The notes: a model not told the origin generated them from the letters alone. A stretch of DNA of 64,000 bases from Micromonospora costi (GCF_003626655.1 NZ_RBAN01000002.1:62001-126000); one strand, 5' to 3'. Counted from the first letter of the stretch, positions 27,027 to 36,445 are shown. Made by a program: numbers and translations.

Positions 27027-27133
27027 GGCGCCTGAGCCCCGCCCGCCCAATTTCGCGGCGACAACCGCCTGCCGGTGGGGGCCTGCCTAAGGACGGCTGG
27101 CTCGGGGTGGGCTCGTCACGAGCTGGGTTCTAA
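27023..27133 (+). pseudogene. Truncated start of a downstream element gene
   Basis: ATG 27023 overlaps the preceding stop (ATGA) and encodes a basic start, MRRLSPARPISRRQPPAGG, but stops after 36 codons. I read it as the 5' stub of an element gene cut at the junction with the gentisate region. Confidence 0.35.
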
Positions 27134-27159
27134 CGTTTCTCCCGCACGATCGCGCACGG

Positions 27160-27882
27160 TCAGAGCCACCGCGGCAGTTCGGGCACAGGCTCGTCGCCGG
27201 TCCTGCTGACCGCGAGCGCCGGGCGGCCGGAAAGGTACGCGGTGAGCCCGGCGAGGGTGGCGGTCACCCGGGTGGCATCGCCGACGCCAGAGACGGCCCA
27301 GCTACCGGGGTGATCGGTGGCTGCGAGGGTGAGCGCGGGGCCGTCGCCAGCGGCGGATCGCTTGGCGACAATGTCGTCGAGCAGGGCGGCGAGGAAGTCG
27401 GCCGGCAGGTCGTCGAAGCCCAGCCCGGCGCCAAGGTCGACGGCATGGACCATGACCTCGCGGGCCCGCATCCAGGGAATCTCGTTGGCGGGGACGGTGC
27501 GGCCCTGGGCGGTACGAACCTGTCGGCGCCACTGCTGCTCGTCCAGCTCGGCCAGCCGCGCCTGGAGGGTCTCGGAGGACAGCGTCGCCCAGGCGCGCAG
27601 CTCGGCCACCGGCCGCCTAGCGCCGGCGTCGATGTCCCTGTCGCGCTGCTGGGGCGAGGAATACATCGGCGTCTCCTCGCCGGTGCGCGCCCAGTGTGCC
27701 AGGTTGACCAGAGCGTCAGCGTTGGCGGCGACGTGGGCCAGCAGGTGCTTGCCGGTCCAGCCGGCGAGTGCGGTGGGCTGGTCCAGCCGGTCGTCGGGCA
27801 GAGCGGCGAGGGCAGCGGCGAATGTTTTGCTGCCCTGAGCCATCCAGCGCAGGCTGTCCGCCCGGGTGCGGTCGGCGGCCAT
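27160..27882 (-). CDS. Maleylpyruvate isomerase, mycothiol-dependent type
   Basis: 240 residues of the DinB/mycothiol-dependent maleylpyruvate isomerase family. The metal-site histidines lie in KHLLAHVAANADAL (about 46-59) and REVMVHAVDLGAG (about 138-150). It converts maleylpyruvate to fumarylpyruvate in the gentisate pathway. Its ATG overlaps the stop of the fumarylpyruvate hydrolase gene (TAATG). It is the last gene of the minus-strand operon 29860-27160. Confidence 0.85.
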   Translation of the reverse strand: MAADRTRADSLRWMAQGSKTFAAALAALPDDRLDQPTALAGWTGKHLLAHVAANADALVNLAHWARTGEETPMYSSPQQRDRDIDAGARRPVAELRAWATLSSETLQARLAELDEQQWRRQVRTAQGRTVPANEIPWMRAREVMVHAVDLGAGLGFDDLPADFLAALLDDIVAKRSAAGDGPALTLAATDHPGSWAVSGVGDATRVTATLAGLTAYLSGRPALAVSRTGDEPVPELPRWL

Positions 27883-28715
27883 TAGGCGACCGTCTCGGCT
27901 ACAGCCTTGGCCTCGGACCGGCCCAATCCGGTGATCTCGGTGGTCAGCACGCTGCCGGCGGCAAGGTATCGGGGCGGCTTTCGGGCATGGCCCACCCCAC
28001 CCGGGGTGCCGGAGGCGATGACGTCGCCCGGATTGAGCGTGAGGATCGTGGAGATGTACCGCACCAGGGCGACAGGGTCGAACACGAGATCGGAAGTGTC
28101 GGCCTGCTGCACCACCTCACCGTCAACGGTTCCAGTCAGGGTGAGCGAGGGTCGGGTGCCGCCGGGCAGCGCGTCGGGGGTGACCAGGTACGGGCCGAAG
28201 GGCGTGCTGGCTTCCCACGTCTTGCCCTGCAGCCACATGTGGCTGCGGTACTGCCAGTCGCGCATGGTGACGTCGTTGAGGACGGCGAACCCGGCGATGG
28301 CGTCGTCTGCGGCGTCGGCGCCGCGGCGTACGGTCTTGCCGATGACAATCGCGAGCTCAGCCTCCCAGTCGACCTGGTCGGACTCCGGGGGGAGCTGGAT
28401 CTCGTCGTAGGCACCGATGAGCGCCTCGGGGTACTTGGCAAACAGGGTCGGGTACTGCGGAAGCTCGCGCCCCATCTCGAGGATGTGCTTGCGGTAGTTC
28501 AGACCGACACAAATGATCTTGCCGGGCCGGGGCACGACCGGCGCGTAACCGACGGCCTGAACCGCGGGCCCCTCCGTCCGCGCCGCGTGTTCGGCCCAGT
28601 CCGGCCGGGCCAGCAGCTCGCCGACGTCTGCGAGGCCGAGGTCGACCAGGGTCTCCCCCTGCACCCGGACGGCCCGGGTGGCGCCGTCGACGGTACGGAT
28701 GGTGGCGAGCTTCAT
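27882..28715 (-). CDS. Fumarylpyruvate hydrolase (FAH family)
   Basis: 277 residues. FAH-fold motifs: GKIICVGLNYRKHILEMG (about 65-82), the metal ligands in DWEAELAIVIGK, then DVTMRDWQYRS, and IASGTPGGVGHAR. It would cleave fumarylpyruvate to fumarate and pyruvate. It overlaps the dioxygenase gene upstream by four bases and the isomerase gene downstream by one base. A close paralog lies at 31230-32063. Confidence 0.87.
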   Translation of the reverse strand: MKLATIRTVDGATRAVRVQGETLVDLGLADVGELLARPDWAEHAARTEGPAVQAVGYAPVVPRPGKIICVGLNYRKHILEMGRELPQYPTLFAKYPEALIGAYDEIQLPPESDQVDWEAELAIVIGKTVRRGADAADDAIAGFAVLNDVTMRDWQYRSHMWLQGKTWEASTPFGPYLVTPDALPGGTRPSLTLTGTVDGEVVQQADTSDLVFDPVALVRYISTILTLNPGDVIASGTPGGVGHARKPPRYLAAGSVLTTEITGLGRSEAKAVAETVA

Positions 28716-29860
28716 GCCTTCTGTCCTTCCACGTGGACGCGGTCCAGGTGCAGCGCCTCGAAGATCGGGCTGTCGCTGAATCGGAAGAGATCGAGAGCAG
28801 CCGAGTCGGAGTCGGACGCCGAGGCTTCGGACCGGGCTGAGAACGGCACCCAGGAGGGGACGACGAAAAGGTCACCGCGGCTGACCGACCAGGAAGCGTC
28901 GCCGACTGTAACCCGTCCGCTGCCGTCGAAGACCTGGTATACCGAGGAGCCGGCCTCGCGGCGCGGCGCCGTCTCGGCGCCTCGGCGGATGCGATGCATC
29001 TCCGCTCGGATGGTGGGCAGCACGTCGCCCCCGCTCGTGGGGTTTGCATAGCGGACCGCAGCGTGACCCGGCTCGATTGTCCCGGCGTACCCCTCGGCCT
29101 CCAGTTCGAGCTGGTCGGTCAACGCTCGGTCGGTGTCCACCCATCGGTAGGCCAGCAGCGGGGTGCCGGGCTGGGAGCCGGGAACCGAGACAGGGCGCAA
29201 ACCGGGGTGGCCCCAGAGCCGCTCGGAGTGGGAGCGTTCGGGGGTGGTGCGCTCGGCCGGGCTGATCTCGTCCCGGCCGAACTCGAAGAACTGCGACTCG
29301 GTGACGTACTGGAACGGGATGTCTAGGCCGTCGATCCACGCCATCGGCCTGTCCGCCGCGTTGTGGTGGGCGTGCCAGTTCCAGCCCGCCTGCGGTAGGA
29401 AGTCCCCGCGGTTCATGGCCACCGGATCGCGGCCGACCACGGTCCAGACACCCTCGCCCTCGACGACGAAGCGGAAGGCGTGCTGGGTGTGCCGGTGCTC
29501 CGGGGCGTCCTCGCCCGGCATCAGGTACTGGATCGCCGCCCACAGCGTCGGCGTGGCGAACGGACGGCCGCCCAGCGCCGGGTTCGCCAGCGCGATTGCG
29601 CGCCGCTCCCCGCCCCGGCCGACTGGGACCAAGTGCCCGGCCCGATCCGCCAGGGCCACCAGGCTCTCCCACCGCCACAGATGGGGCGCCGCCTTGGAGC
29701 GTGGATGCAAGGGCATGAGGTCCCCGATCTCCGTCCACAGCGGAATAAGCAGCTCATCCTCGAAGCCGTGGTACAGCTCTTGGAGCGCCGCCGACGGCGT
29801 CGGCTGATCCGGGGAGTCGACCATGGTGAGCCGCACCGGCGACGTCACGGTGTCAGTCAT
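28712..29860 (-). CDS. Gentisate 1,2-dioxygenase
   Basis: 382 residues, bicupin. The N-terminal cupin has EHRHTQHAFRFVVEG, whose histidines bind Fe(II), then GDFLPQAGWNWHAHHN. The second cupin is partly degenerate (VYQVFDGSGRVTVG, RGDLFVVPSWVPFSA), as is usual in this family. It opens the gentisate ring to maleylpyruvate. ATG 29860 has AGAAGG upstream. It is the first gene of a three-gene operon with the FAH hydrolase and the isomerase. Confidence 0.9.
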   Translation of the reverse strand: MTDTVTSPVRLTMVDSPDQPTPSAALQELYHGFEDELLIPLWTEIGDLMPLHPRSKAAPHLWRWESLVALADRAGHLVPVGRGGERRAIALANPALGGRPFATPTLWAAIQYLMPGEDAPEHRHTQHAFRFVVEGEGVWTVVGRDPVAMNRGDFLPQAGWNWHAHHNAADRPMAWIDGLDIPFQYVTESQFFEFGRDEISPAERTTPERSHSERLWGHPGLRPVSVPGSQPGTPLLAYRWVDTDRALTDQLELEAEGYAGTIEPGHAAVRYANPTSGGDVLPTIRAEMHRIRRGAETAPRREAGSSVYQVFDGSGRVTVGDASWSVSRGDLFVVPSWVPFSARSEASASDSDSAALDLFRFSDSPIFEALHLDRVHVEGQKA

Positions 29861-29970
29861 TTCTGCCTTCTTTTCAATGTCATGGCTGGAGAGTCATAGC
29901 TGCTTCGCCGATCCCCAAGCGTCTCTGTTCGCAGGGCGGCAGCTCAGGCGTGAATCAAGCCGACACCGGA

Positions 29971-31233
29971 TCAGCCGCCGGTGCGCAGGACCTCCGGCGA
30001 GAAGCCGGCGACCTCCTTGTAACGCTGCGAGATCGCTTCCAACTCGGCCTGGCTGATCACATCCTCGATGCGTTCGAACGGTTGGTCCTTGGTGCGTTCC
30101 CACACCTCGCGGATGATCACGTCAGGCGGTGTGCTGCGGTTGGTGCGCACCACCTTCGCGGTGGCCGGTAGCCGCTGGTCGGCGTACGCCTGCAGAGCGG
30201 CCTGCGGGTCCCCGACGGTCGACAGCGACTGGCGCAGCACTCGTGCGTCGATGATCGCCTGTCCGGCCCCGTTGGACCCGCGCGGCACCATCGGATGTGC
30301 CGCGTCGCCCAGCAGCGTCACCCGGCCGAAGGTCCAGCGGTCCAGCGGATCCTGGTCGACCATCGGATACTCCAGCACCTCTTCGGTGCCGCGCAGCAAC
30401 GCGGGCACGTCGAGCCAGTCGAACTGCCAGTCGGCGTAGGCGTCGACGAAGTCCTCGAGCCGGCCCTTGCGGCCCCAGTCGCGCTCGACCTCGCGAGGCG
30501 TCTCGATTTCCGCGACCCAGTTGATGAGCTGGTTGCCCTGCCCGTCGACGTTGTCGCGGATTGGGTAGATGACCATTTTCCCGCGGTCCAGCCAACCCGC
30601 GCGGATCATGCTTGCGCCGGTCAGGATCGGCGGGCCGACCGTGGTGCCGCGCCACATGTTGATGCCGGAGTACCGCGGCAGTCCTTCGTCGGGGTGCAGT
30701 TGCGCGCGGATCGCCGAGTGGATGCCGTCGCAGGCCACGACGGCACTCGCCGCAACGGTGGGCAGTTGCGCGTCGGTGCTGGAGCTGCGGAAGTGCACCT
30801 GCGCGCTCCGGTCGTCCTGGGTAACGCCGGTGCAGCGGTGGTCCATCGCGACCGCGTCCGGACCCAGCCGCTCGCGTACTGCCTGCAGTAGCACCTGCTG
30901 CAGGTCGCCGCGGTGGATGGAGAACTGCGGGTAGTCGTATCCCGCGAACCGACCGCTCGGCTCCCGGTAGATGAGCTGACCGAACCGGTTGTAGAAAACG
31001 GATTCGCGGGTGGTGACCGCAACCCGGGTGAGCTCGGGCTCCAGGCCCAGTTGGCACAACACCCTCGAGGCGTGCGGCAGGATGTTGATGCCGACGCCGA
31101 GCGGGCGAATCTCGGGTACGGCCTCGTAGACGCGGCACGGGATGCCGGCGTCGTGCAGTTCGAGGGCGAGCACCAGCCCACCGATTCCGGCGCCGATGAT
31201 GAGCACGTCGTCGCCGCTGTGAAGAGTGTTCAT
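29971..31233 (-). CDS. FAD-dependent aromatic hydroxylase (3-hydroxybenzoate 6-hydroxylase-like)
   Basis: 420 residues from ATG 31233. FAD-binding motif GAGIGGL (about 13-19), then CDGIHSAIR, then GDAAHPMVPRGSNGAGQAI are those of class A flavoprotein hydroxylases. In this setting it should make gentisate, for example from 3-hydroxybenzoate; salicylate or a related acid cannot be excluded. Its start overlaps the end of the second FAH gene by four bases (ATGA). There are 110 bases between its end and the dioxygenase start, enough for a separate promoter. Confidence 0.85.
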   Translation of the reverse strand: MNTLHSGDDVLIIGAGIGGLVLALELHDAGIPCRVYEAVPEIRPLGVGINILPHASRVLCQLGLEPELTRVAVTTRESVFYNRFGQLIYREPSGRFAGYDYPQFSIHRGDLQQVLLQAVRERLGPDAVAMDHRCTGVTQDDRSAQVHFRSSSTDAQLPTVAASAVVACDGIHSAIRAQLHPDEGLPRYSGINMWRGTTVGPPILTGASMIRAGWLDRGKMVIYPIRDNVDGQGNQLINWVAEIETPREVERDWGRKGRLEDFVDAYADWQFDWLDVPALLRGTEEVLEYPMVDQDPLDRWTFGRVTLLGDAAHPMVPRGSNGAGQAIIDARVLRQSLSTVGDPQAALQAYADQRLPATAKVVRTNRSTPPDVIIREVWERTKDQPFERIEDVISQAELEAISQRYKEVAGFSPEVLRTGG

Positions 31234-32063
31234 TCCTTTTCCTCTCGACAGACGTTGACGCACTCGCCGAGGCCTTCGATGACGGTCAGTAGGGTCTGTC
31301 CGGGCGCCAGGAAGACCTTTGGGTCTCGGGCCGCGCCGACTCCACCCGGCGTGCCGGTGGCGATCAGGTCGCCCGGACGGAGCGTGGTGAATTGGCTGAT
31401 GTAGGCGACCGTAGCCGCGGGGTCGAACAACAGGTCCGAGGTACGGCTGTGCTGCATGACGGACCCGTCGACCTCGCAGCGCACCTCCAGGTCCCGGGCA
31501 TGGTCGACCTCGTCCGGCGTTACTAGGAACGGCCCGACCGGCGTGGTGCGCTCGAACGCCTTGCCCTGCAGCCACTGCGTGGTTCGCCACTGCCAGTCGC
31601 GCATCGACACGTCGTTGACGACGGTGTAACCGGCGATGGCGGCGTGTGCCTGCTCCCGGGTCGCCCGGCGCAGCGAGGTGCCGATGATGACCCCCAGCTC
31701 GGCCTCCCAGTCGACCTCCGCGCTCGTGATCGGCAGTACGACGTCGTCCCGAGCACCGATGAGCGTGTCGGCGAACTTCGCGAACAAAGTCGGGTGCTCG
31801 GGCAACTCGCGGCCCATCTCGAGGATGTGCGTGCGATAGTTCAGTCCGACGCAGATAACCTTCGATGGGCTGGTGAGGACCGGGGCGAAATCGGCGTCCT
31901 CGACGGGCACCGGCTTGCCGGCCGGCGGGATCCGATTGATGTCCTGCACGTCGGCTGCGGCGAGCAGCGCGCCCACGTCGGGATAGCCAAGCGGGATGGC
32001 GACGTTAGTCTCGACCCGAGCCGCTCGGGTGCCCGTAGCCGTTCGGATGGTGGCCAGACGCAT
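31230..32063 (-). CDS. Second FAH-family hydrolase
   Basis: 277 residues with the same length and motifs as the hydrolase at 27882-28715 (KVICVGLNYRTHILEMG, DWEAELGVIIG, DVSMRDWQWR, IATGTPGGVGAAR), highly similar by eye. A duplicate in one cluster suggests either redundancy or a second acylpyruvate or substituted substrate. ATG 32063; its end is translationally coupled to the hydroxylase. Confidence 0.86.
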   Translation of the reverse strand: MRLATIRTATGTRAARVETNVAIPLGYPDVGALLAAADVQDINRIPPAGKPVPVEDADFAPVLTSPSKVICVGLNYRTHILEMGRELPEHPTLFAKFADTLIGARDDVVLPITSAEVDWEAELGVIIGTSLRRATREQAHAAIAGYTVVNDVSMRDWQWRTTQWLQGKAFERTTPVGPFLVTPDEVDHARDLEVRCEVDGSVMQHSRTSDLLFDPAATVAYISQFTTLRPGDLIATGTPGGVGAARDPKVFLAPGQTLLTVIEGLGECVNVCREEKE

Positions 32064-32091
32064 TGCTTCAGGTGCCTCCTTTGGCAGGTGC

Positions 32092-32751
32092 TCAGATCCG
32101 GGCGGCCGGCTCGGCCGAAGGAGCGGATCCCGCGAGAGACCAGGCGGACCGGACGTCCGCGACGTTGACAACCGGCCCCAGGTAGGACCGGAATTCGTTG
32201 ACGGCACCGTCGTGCCGGGCCCGGCTCGTGGCCGCGGTGGCGTCGGCGACCAGCACCGGCTGGAAGCCCCGGGCGAGCGCGTCGAAGCCGGTCGCTCGGA
32301 CGCACAGGTCGCTGGTCACCCCGGCGAGCAGCACGACCTGGCGGCCGCGCGCCCGCAGGGACAGCTCCAGGGGGGTGTACGCGAAGCCGGAGTACCGATG
32401 CTTGACGACGACGCGCTCGTCGTCCGCGGCGGTGATGCGGTAAGGCCGCGCTCCCCACGAGCCCTGCCGGACGATCGGGTGATGCCTCGGGTCAAGCAGG
32501 TTGCCGGCATCACCCCGGGCCAACCATTCGGGCGTGTCTGTCCAGTCCGAGTGCTCTGTGCGCACGTGCAGGCACGGGACCCTGGCCGCCCTGGCCGCAT
32601 CGAGCAGCGCGAGGATGGCGTCCACGGCGGGGGCGACGTGACTCATGTCGCCACCCGCGCGGGCGAGCGCCCCCTCCGGGTCGCAGTAGTCGTTCTGCAC
32701 GTCGACGACCACCAGCGCGCTGCGGGACACCGGCAACACGTTCGCGGCCAT
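32092..32751 (-). CDS. Isochorismatase-like cysteine hydrolase
   Basis: 219 residues from ATG 32751, with GGAG eight bases upstream; GTG 32760 overlapping the previous stop is an alternative. The catalytic triad appears as Asp in LVVVDVQNDY, Lys in VVVKHRYSGF and Cys in GVTSDLCVRAT. Family members hydrolyse amides (nicotinamide, N-carbamoylsarcosine, maleamate) or isochorismate. In this operon it may deamidate or activate the aromatic substrate before hydroxylation (inference). Confidence 0.83.
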   Translation of the reverse strand: MAANVLPVSRSALVVVDVQNDYCDPEGALARAGGDMSHVAPAVDAILALLDAARAARVPCLHVRTEHSDWTDTPEWLARGDAGNLLDPRHHPIVRQGSWGARPYRITAADDERVVVKHRYSGFAYTPLELSLRARGRQVVLLAGVTSDLCVRATGFDALARGFQPVLVADATAATSRARHDGAVNEFRSYLGPVVNVADVRSAWSLAGSAPSAEPAARI

Positions 32752-32756
32752 CAGGC

Positions 32757-33740
32757 TCACTCCGCCGCCCCGGACGCAACCAGCTTGTCCAGGTCGATCT
32801 TGCCGTCGGACAGGCCGTACTTGCCCATCTTCTCGGCCATGAAGCTCAGCGAGTCCAGGTCGCACTTGGCCTGCCACACCGGCAGGATCATCTTCTGCGC
32901 GGCCTCGGGGGTGACCTTCTGCAGCGTGGGCAGGGCGGTCCGGAACCCGGCAGGGTCGGATGCGATGGCCTCGGCGGTGGCCGCGACGCCCTTCTGGAAG
33001 GCTTCCACCACCTTCGGCCGTTCGTTGACGTACTTTGTCGAGGCGACATACGAGCCGACCTGCAGGCTGGGCTTGGACTCGACGTAAGGCCACAGCACCG
33101 GCCGGAATCCCTGCTCGCGACCGAGCGACACGAACGGCTCGATCTCCCAGGCGGCGTCCACCCGTCCGGCGTCCAGCGTAGCCAGCATGTCGGGAAAGCC
33201 GAGCTCGACGAACTGGATGCCGGAGGTGTCGACGCCGCGGGCTTCGAGGGCGGCCTTGATCGTGACGTCGCCGATGTTCTTCAGGGTGTTGACCGCGATC
33301 TTCTTGCCGGCAAGGTCCTGCGCCGAGGTGATCGGGCTGTCCTTGGCTACAAGCACAGCGGAGAAGTCTTCGTCGGTCTTGTCGGTGGCGAACGTGCCGG
33401 GAGCGACGAGGGAGATCGGCAGGCCTTTGCTGGCCGCGAGCAGAACGCTGGTGGTGTTGGAGCCGCCGAACTGGTAGTTGCCGCTGACAACACCCGGGAT
33501 GACGGCGGCCCCGCCGGCGGCCGTGTCGATCTCCAGGTCCAGCCCCTGCGCCTTGAATAGGCCCTTCTCCTCGCCGTACTCGAGGAAGGCGGCGGGGACG
33601 CCGGCGGTCTCAGCAATCTTGATGACGGTCGGTTTGCTGCTGTCGGGCGCGGCATTGGACGAGCCGCCGCTTGACGCACCGCAGCCGGCGAGCAGCAGCA
33701 TGAGTGCGGACGACGCGGCAAGGCGCAACGAAGAGTGCAT
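32757..33740 (-). CDS. NMT1/SsuA-type ABC substrate-binding lipoprotein
   Basis: 327 residues from ATG 33740. A lipoprotein signal with lipobox LLAGC ends near residue 20 and is followed by a Gly/Ser linker. The periplasmic-binding fold follows: IKIAETAGVPAAFLEYGEEKGLFKAQGLDLEI, the NMT1/SsuA/TauA start. The matching permeases and ATPase are at 34803-37291 beyond the IclR gene, transcribed the other way. The substrate is probably the aromatic acid or amide processed by the cluster. Confidence 0.87.
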   Translation of the reverse strand: MHSSLRLAASSALMLLLAGCGASSGGSSNAAPDSSKPTVIKIAETAGVPAAFLEYGEEKGLFKAQGLDLEIDTAAGGAAVIPGVVSGNYQFGGSNTTSVLLAASKGLPISLVAPGTFATDKTDEDFSAVLVAKDSPITSAQDLAGKKIAVNTLKNIGDVTIKAALEARGVDTSGIQFVELGFPDMLATLDAGRVDAAWEIEPFVSLGREQGFRPVLWPYVESKPSLQVGSYVASTKYVNERPKVVEAFQKGVAATAEAIASDPAGFRTALPTLQKVTPEAAQKMILPVWQAKCDLDSLSFMAEKMGKYGLSDGKIDLDKLVASGAAE

Positions 33741-33765
33741 GGGCTTCTCCTGGTCTGTTGCCTGA

Positions 33766-33804
33766 GTTCCGCCACCGTAGCGACCGTGTTGCGGGTGGTG
33801 GAAC
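33766..33804. promoter_or_regulatory. Inverted repeat, probable IclR operator
   Basis: GTTCCGCCACC and GGTGGTGGAAC face each other (10 of 11 paired positions) across 17 bases in the divergent promoter region between the binding-protein gene and the IclR gene. IclR regulators often bind palindromes with GGAA/TTCC-type arms. Confidence 0.5.
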
Positions 33805-33861
33805 AAGCAGTGGCGATTTTTCCGCTAGCCAGAACAGGGGGTAGTCACATATCGTCCCGTC

Positions 33862-34632
33862 ATGCCGAATCCCGGGGACAAACCTCTGCCTCCCTACGCC
33901 ATCGAGTCCGTCGACAAGGCGCTGCGGCTGATCCTCCTGATGAGAGACAGGGGGGAGGTCCGTGTGACCGACGTGAGCGATGAGCTGGGTGTCGCGAGGT
34001 CCACGGCGCACCGGCTCCTCATGACGCTCGTGCACCACGGGTTCGCCACGCAGGACGCGGCGTCCCGGTCGTACCGGGCGGGAGGGACCCTGATCGAGAT
34101 CGGCCTGGCCGCGGTCGGCGAACTGGATGTGCGCCGCAAGGCTCGGCACCACATGGAGCGGCTGGCGGGCGAATTGCGCGAGACGGTCAATCTCGTGGTG
34201 CTTGAGGGTGCCGCCGTCCGCTTCATCGACGGCGTGGAGTCCGCGCAGGCGTTACGCGTCACGTCCCGCACCGGAGCGCTGGTGCCGGCGTACGCCACGT
34301 CAGGCGGCAAGATGCTCCTCGCCGAGCTGACCGACAGCGAGCTAGAGGTGCTGTATCACAAGGGATTCAGCCACATCACCGACCGAACGTTGACCGACCT
34401 GGCGGCGCTGCGGGAAGAGCTCGCGGACGCGCGCCGACTCGGCTATGCGATGAACCGGGGGGAAAGCGAGCAGGGCGTACACGCTGTGGCGGTCTGCGTA
34501 CGGGACCACGCCGGCCGTGCGGTCGCCGCACTCGCGATCGCCGTGCCTGCCCCGCGGGCCGACCATTCCCGCCTCCGCGGCTTTGTCGGGCCTCTGCGCC
34601 GCACCGCCGAGGCGATCAGCCAGGACCTTTGA
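33862..34632 (+). CDS. IclR-family regulator
   Basis: 256 residues. An N-terminal winged HTH (about 12-75; TDVSDELGVARSTAHRLLMTLV) is followed by the IclR ligand-binding domain with TSGGKMLLAE, GYAMNRGESEQGVHAVAVCV and VAALAIAVPAPR. It lies between the binding protein and the permease genes and probably controls both arms of the gentisate and uptake cluster in response to an aromatic effector. Confidence 0.88.
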   Translation: MPNPGDKPLPPYAIESVDKALRLILLMRDRGEVRVTDVSDELGVARSTAHRLLMTLVHHGFATQDAASRSYRAGGTLIEIGLAAVGELDVRRKARHHMERLAGELRETVNLVVLEGAAVRFIDGVESAQALRVTSRTGALVPAYATSGGKMLLAELTDSELEVLYHKGFSHITDRTLTDLAALREELADARRLGYAMNRGESEQGVHAVAVCVRDHAGRAVAALAIAVPAPRADHSRLRGFVGPLRRTAEAISQDL

Positions 34633-34802
34633 CCGGGTCCCGGGCCGTTTGGGCGGTCTACCTGTTCCACTACGCAGAAAAAACGGCTGCGTCGGTTCTG
34701 TAGCGCGCAACGGGTGGCCTATGTTCGTCGGAACCACGGCCGCAGCAGGTGAACGCCTGCATGCCGTGGACCTGGCTGTCGCACCAAACTAGGGGGCTGG
34801 AG

Positions 34803-35666
34803 ATGAGCGGTCCGACCAGTGTGTCGACCGGGCGGGCGAGCCCGGTGACACTTTCGCAGCCAGCTGCCTTGCAGTCGGGCACTGCGGCGCACCAACGGCG
34901 CAGGCACCTCCCGCTCGGACTGTTCGGACTGATCGGGTTGCTGCTGGTGCTGGAGTTGGTGCCCCGGATAGGCCTCGTCTCGCCGGCCTACCTCTCGCCG
35001 ACTAGCGAGATCGTCAAGACCCTGGCCGGCGAGGTGGGCCGGCCTTCGTTCTGGATCGCGGTCTGGGACACCGTCCGTTCCTGGGCGATCGGCCTGATCA
35101 TCGCCGTGATCGCCGGAACCGTCGTCGGTCTTATCCTCGGCAGCGTCGGCTTCCTGCGGCGACTCACCTCCTCGCTGATCGAGTTCCTGCGTCCCATCCC
35201 GTCGGTGTCGCTGGTCCCGCTGGCCGTCCTGCTCTACGGCAACGACATCCGCTCCAAGCTCTTGCTTATCGTGTACGCGGCGTTCTGGCAGGTCCTGATC
35301 CAGGTCATGTACGGGGCGCACGACGTGGATCCGGTCGCCGCCGACACCGCGCGCTCGTTCCGGCTGGGTCGGCTGGCGTTGCTGCGGCACGTCACCTGGC
35401 CGACGGTCCTGCCGTACTTCATGACCGGCGTGCGATTGGCCGCCAGCGTGGCGCTGATCCTCGCGGTCACTGGCGAACTCGTCATCGGCGCGCCCGGGCT
35501 CGGCAAGGAGATCGCGATCGCCCAGTCCAGCGCCGCGATTCCGCTGGTATACGCGTACGTGGTCACCACCGGGTTGTTGGGCGTACTGGTGAACCTCGGG
35601 GCTCGCGCCGTCGAGCGCCGGGTCTTGTCCTGGCATCCATCCGTCCGGGGAGAGGTGGCGGCATGA
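34803..35666 (+). CDS. SsuC/TauC-type ABC permease
   Basis: 287 residues from ATG 34803, with GGCTGGAG just before it. About six transmembrane segments and the EAA loop (AADTARSFRLGRLALLRHVTWP) mark an importer permease of the nitrate/sulfonate/taurine class. Its stop overlaps the next permease start by four bases. It would form a heterodimer with that second permease. Confidence 0.86.
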   Translation: MSGPTSVSTGRASPVTLSQPAALQSGTAAHQRRRHLPLGLFGLIGLLLVLELVPRIGLVSPAYLSPTSEIVKTLAGEVGRPSFWIAVWDTVRSWAIGLIIAVIAGTVVGLILGSVGFLRRLTSSLIEFLRPIPSVSLVPLAVLLYGNDIRSKLLLIVYAAFWQVLIQVMYGAHDVDPVAADTARSFRLGRLALLRHVTWPTVLPYFMTGVRLAASVALILAVTGELVIGAPGLGKEIAIAQSSAAIPLVYAYVVTTGLLGVLVNLGARAVERRVLSWHPSVRGEVAA

Positions 35667-36445
35667 CCTGGCTGCTTCGTCGCGCGACGTCGCTCGCATT
35701 CATTGTGGGACTGCCGCTGGTCGTCTTCGTCGCGCTGTGGTTCGGCACGGCCGGCAGCACCAACTTCTACCTGCCGTCGATGCAGGTGATCATGGACTCC
35801 CTGGCCTCCGACTGGCTCGGTTCCCGGCTCGGCGACGACGTGCTGCCTAGCCTCGCGCGGCTGGCGATGGGCTACCTGCTGGCCGCCGTCCTCGGTGTCG
35901 GGCTCGGTGTACTGGTGGGTCTTTCCCGTCCGGTCCGGCAGGTCCTCGAACCCGTGCTGGAGTTCTTCCGGGCGATCCCGCCCCCGGTACTGGTGCCCGT
36001 GCTGATCCTGTTCGCCGGCATCGGAACGACGATGAAGGTGTTCGTCATCGCCTCCGGCGCGGTATGGCCGATCCTGCTCAACAGCGTCGAGGGCGTCCGC
36101 GCCGTCGACCCTGTCCAGCTCGACACTGCCCGCTGCTACCGGTTCTCCCGCCGGGCGCTGCTGCGTCGGGTGGTGCTTCCGGCCGCGAGCCCGCAGATCT
36201 TCGCGGGTCTCCGTCAGGCGCTGTCCATCGCGATCATCCTGATGGTGATCAGCGAGATGTTCGCGGCGACGAACGGCCTCGGCTTTGCCATCGTGCAGCT
36301 CCAACGCAGTTTCGCCATTCCCGAGATGTGGGCCGGCATCGTCGTGCTCGGCCTGCTCGGGTTTGTGCTGTCCATCCTGTTCCGCTTCGTCGAGGACCGC
36401 GTCCTCGCCTGGCACCGCGGTCTGCGGCGCGCCGAGCGGTCGTGA
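35663..36445 (+). CDS. SsuC/TauC-type ABC permease, second subunit
   Basis: 260 residues with six membrane segments and an EAA loop (VQLDTARCYRFSRRALLRRVVLP). Having two different permease genes, where ssu/tau systems usually have one, implies a heteromeric channel. It is coupled to the first permease by a 4-base overlap and followed 42 bases later by the ATPase gene. Confidence 0.86.
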   Translation: MTWLLRRATSLAFIVGLPLVVFVALWFGTAGSTNFYLPSMQVIMDSLASDWLGSRLGDDVLPSLARLAMGYLLAAVLGVGLGVLVGLSRPVRQVLEPVLEFFRAIPPPVLVPVLILFAGIGTTMKVFVIASGAVWPILLNSVEGVRAVDPVQLDTARCYRFSRRALLRRVVLPAASPQIFAGLRQALSIAIILMVISEMFAATNGLGFAIVQLQRSFAIPEMWAGIVVLGLLGFVLSILFRFVEDRVLAWHRGLRRAERS

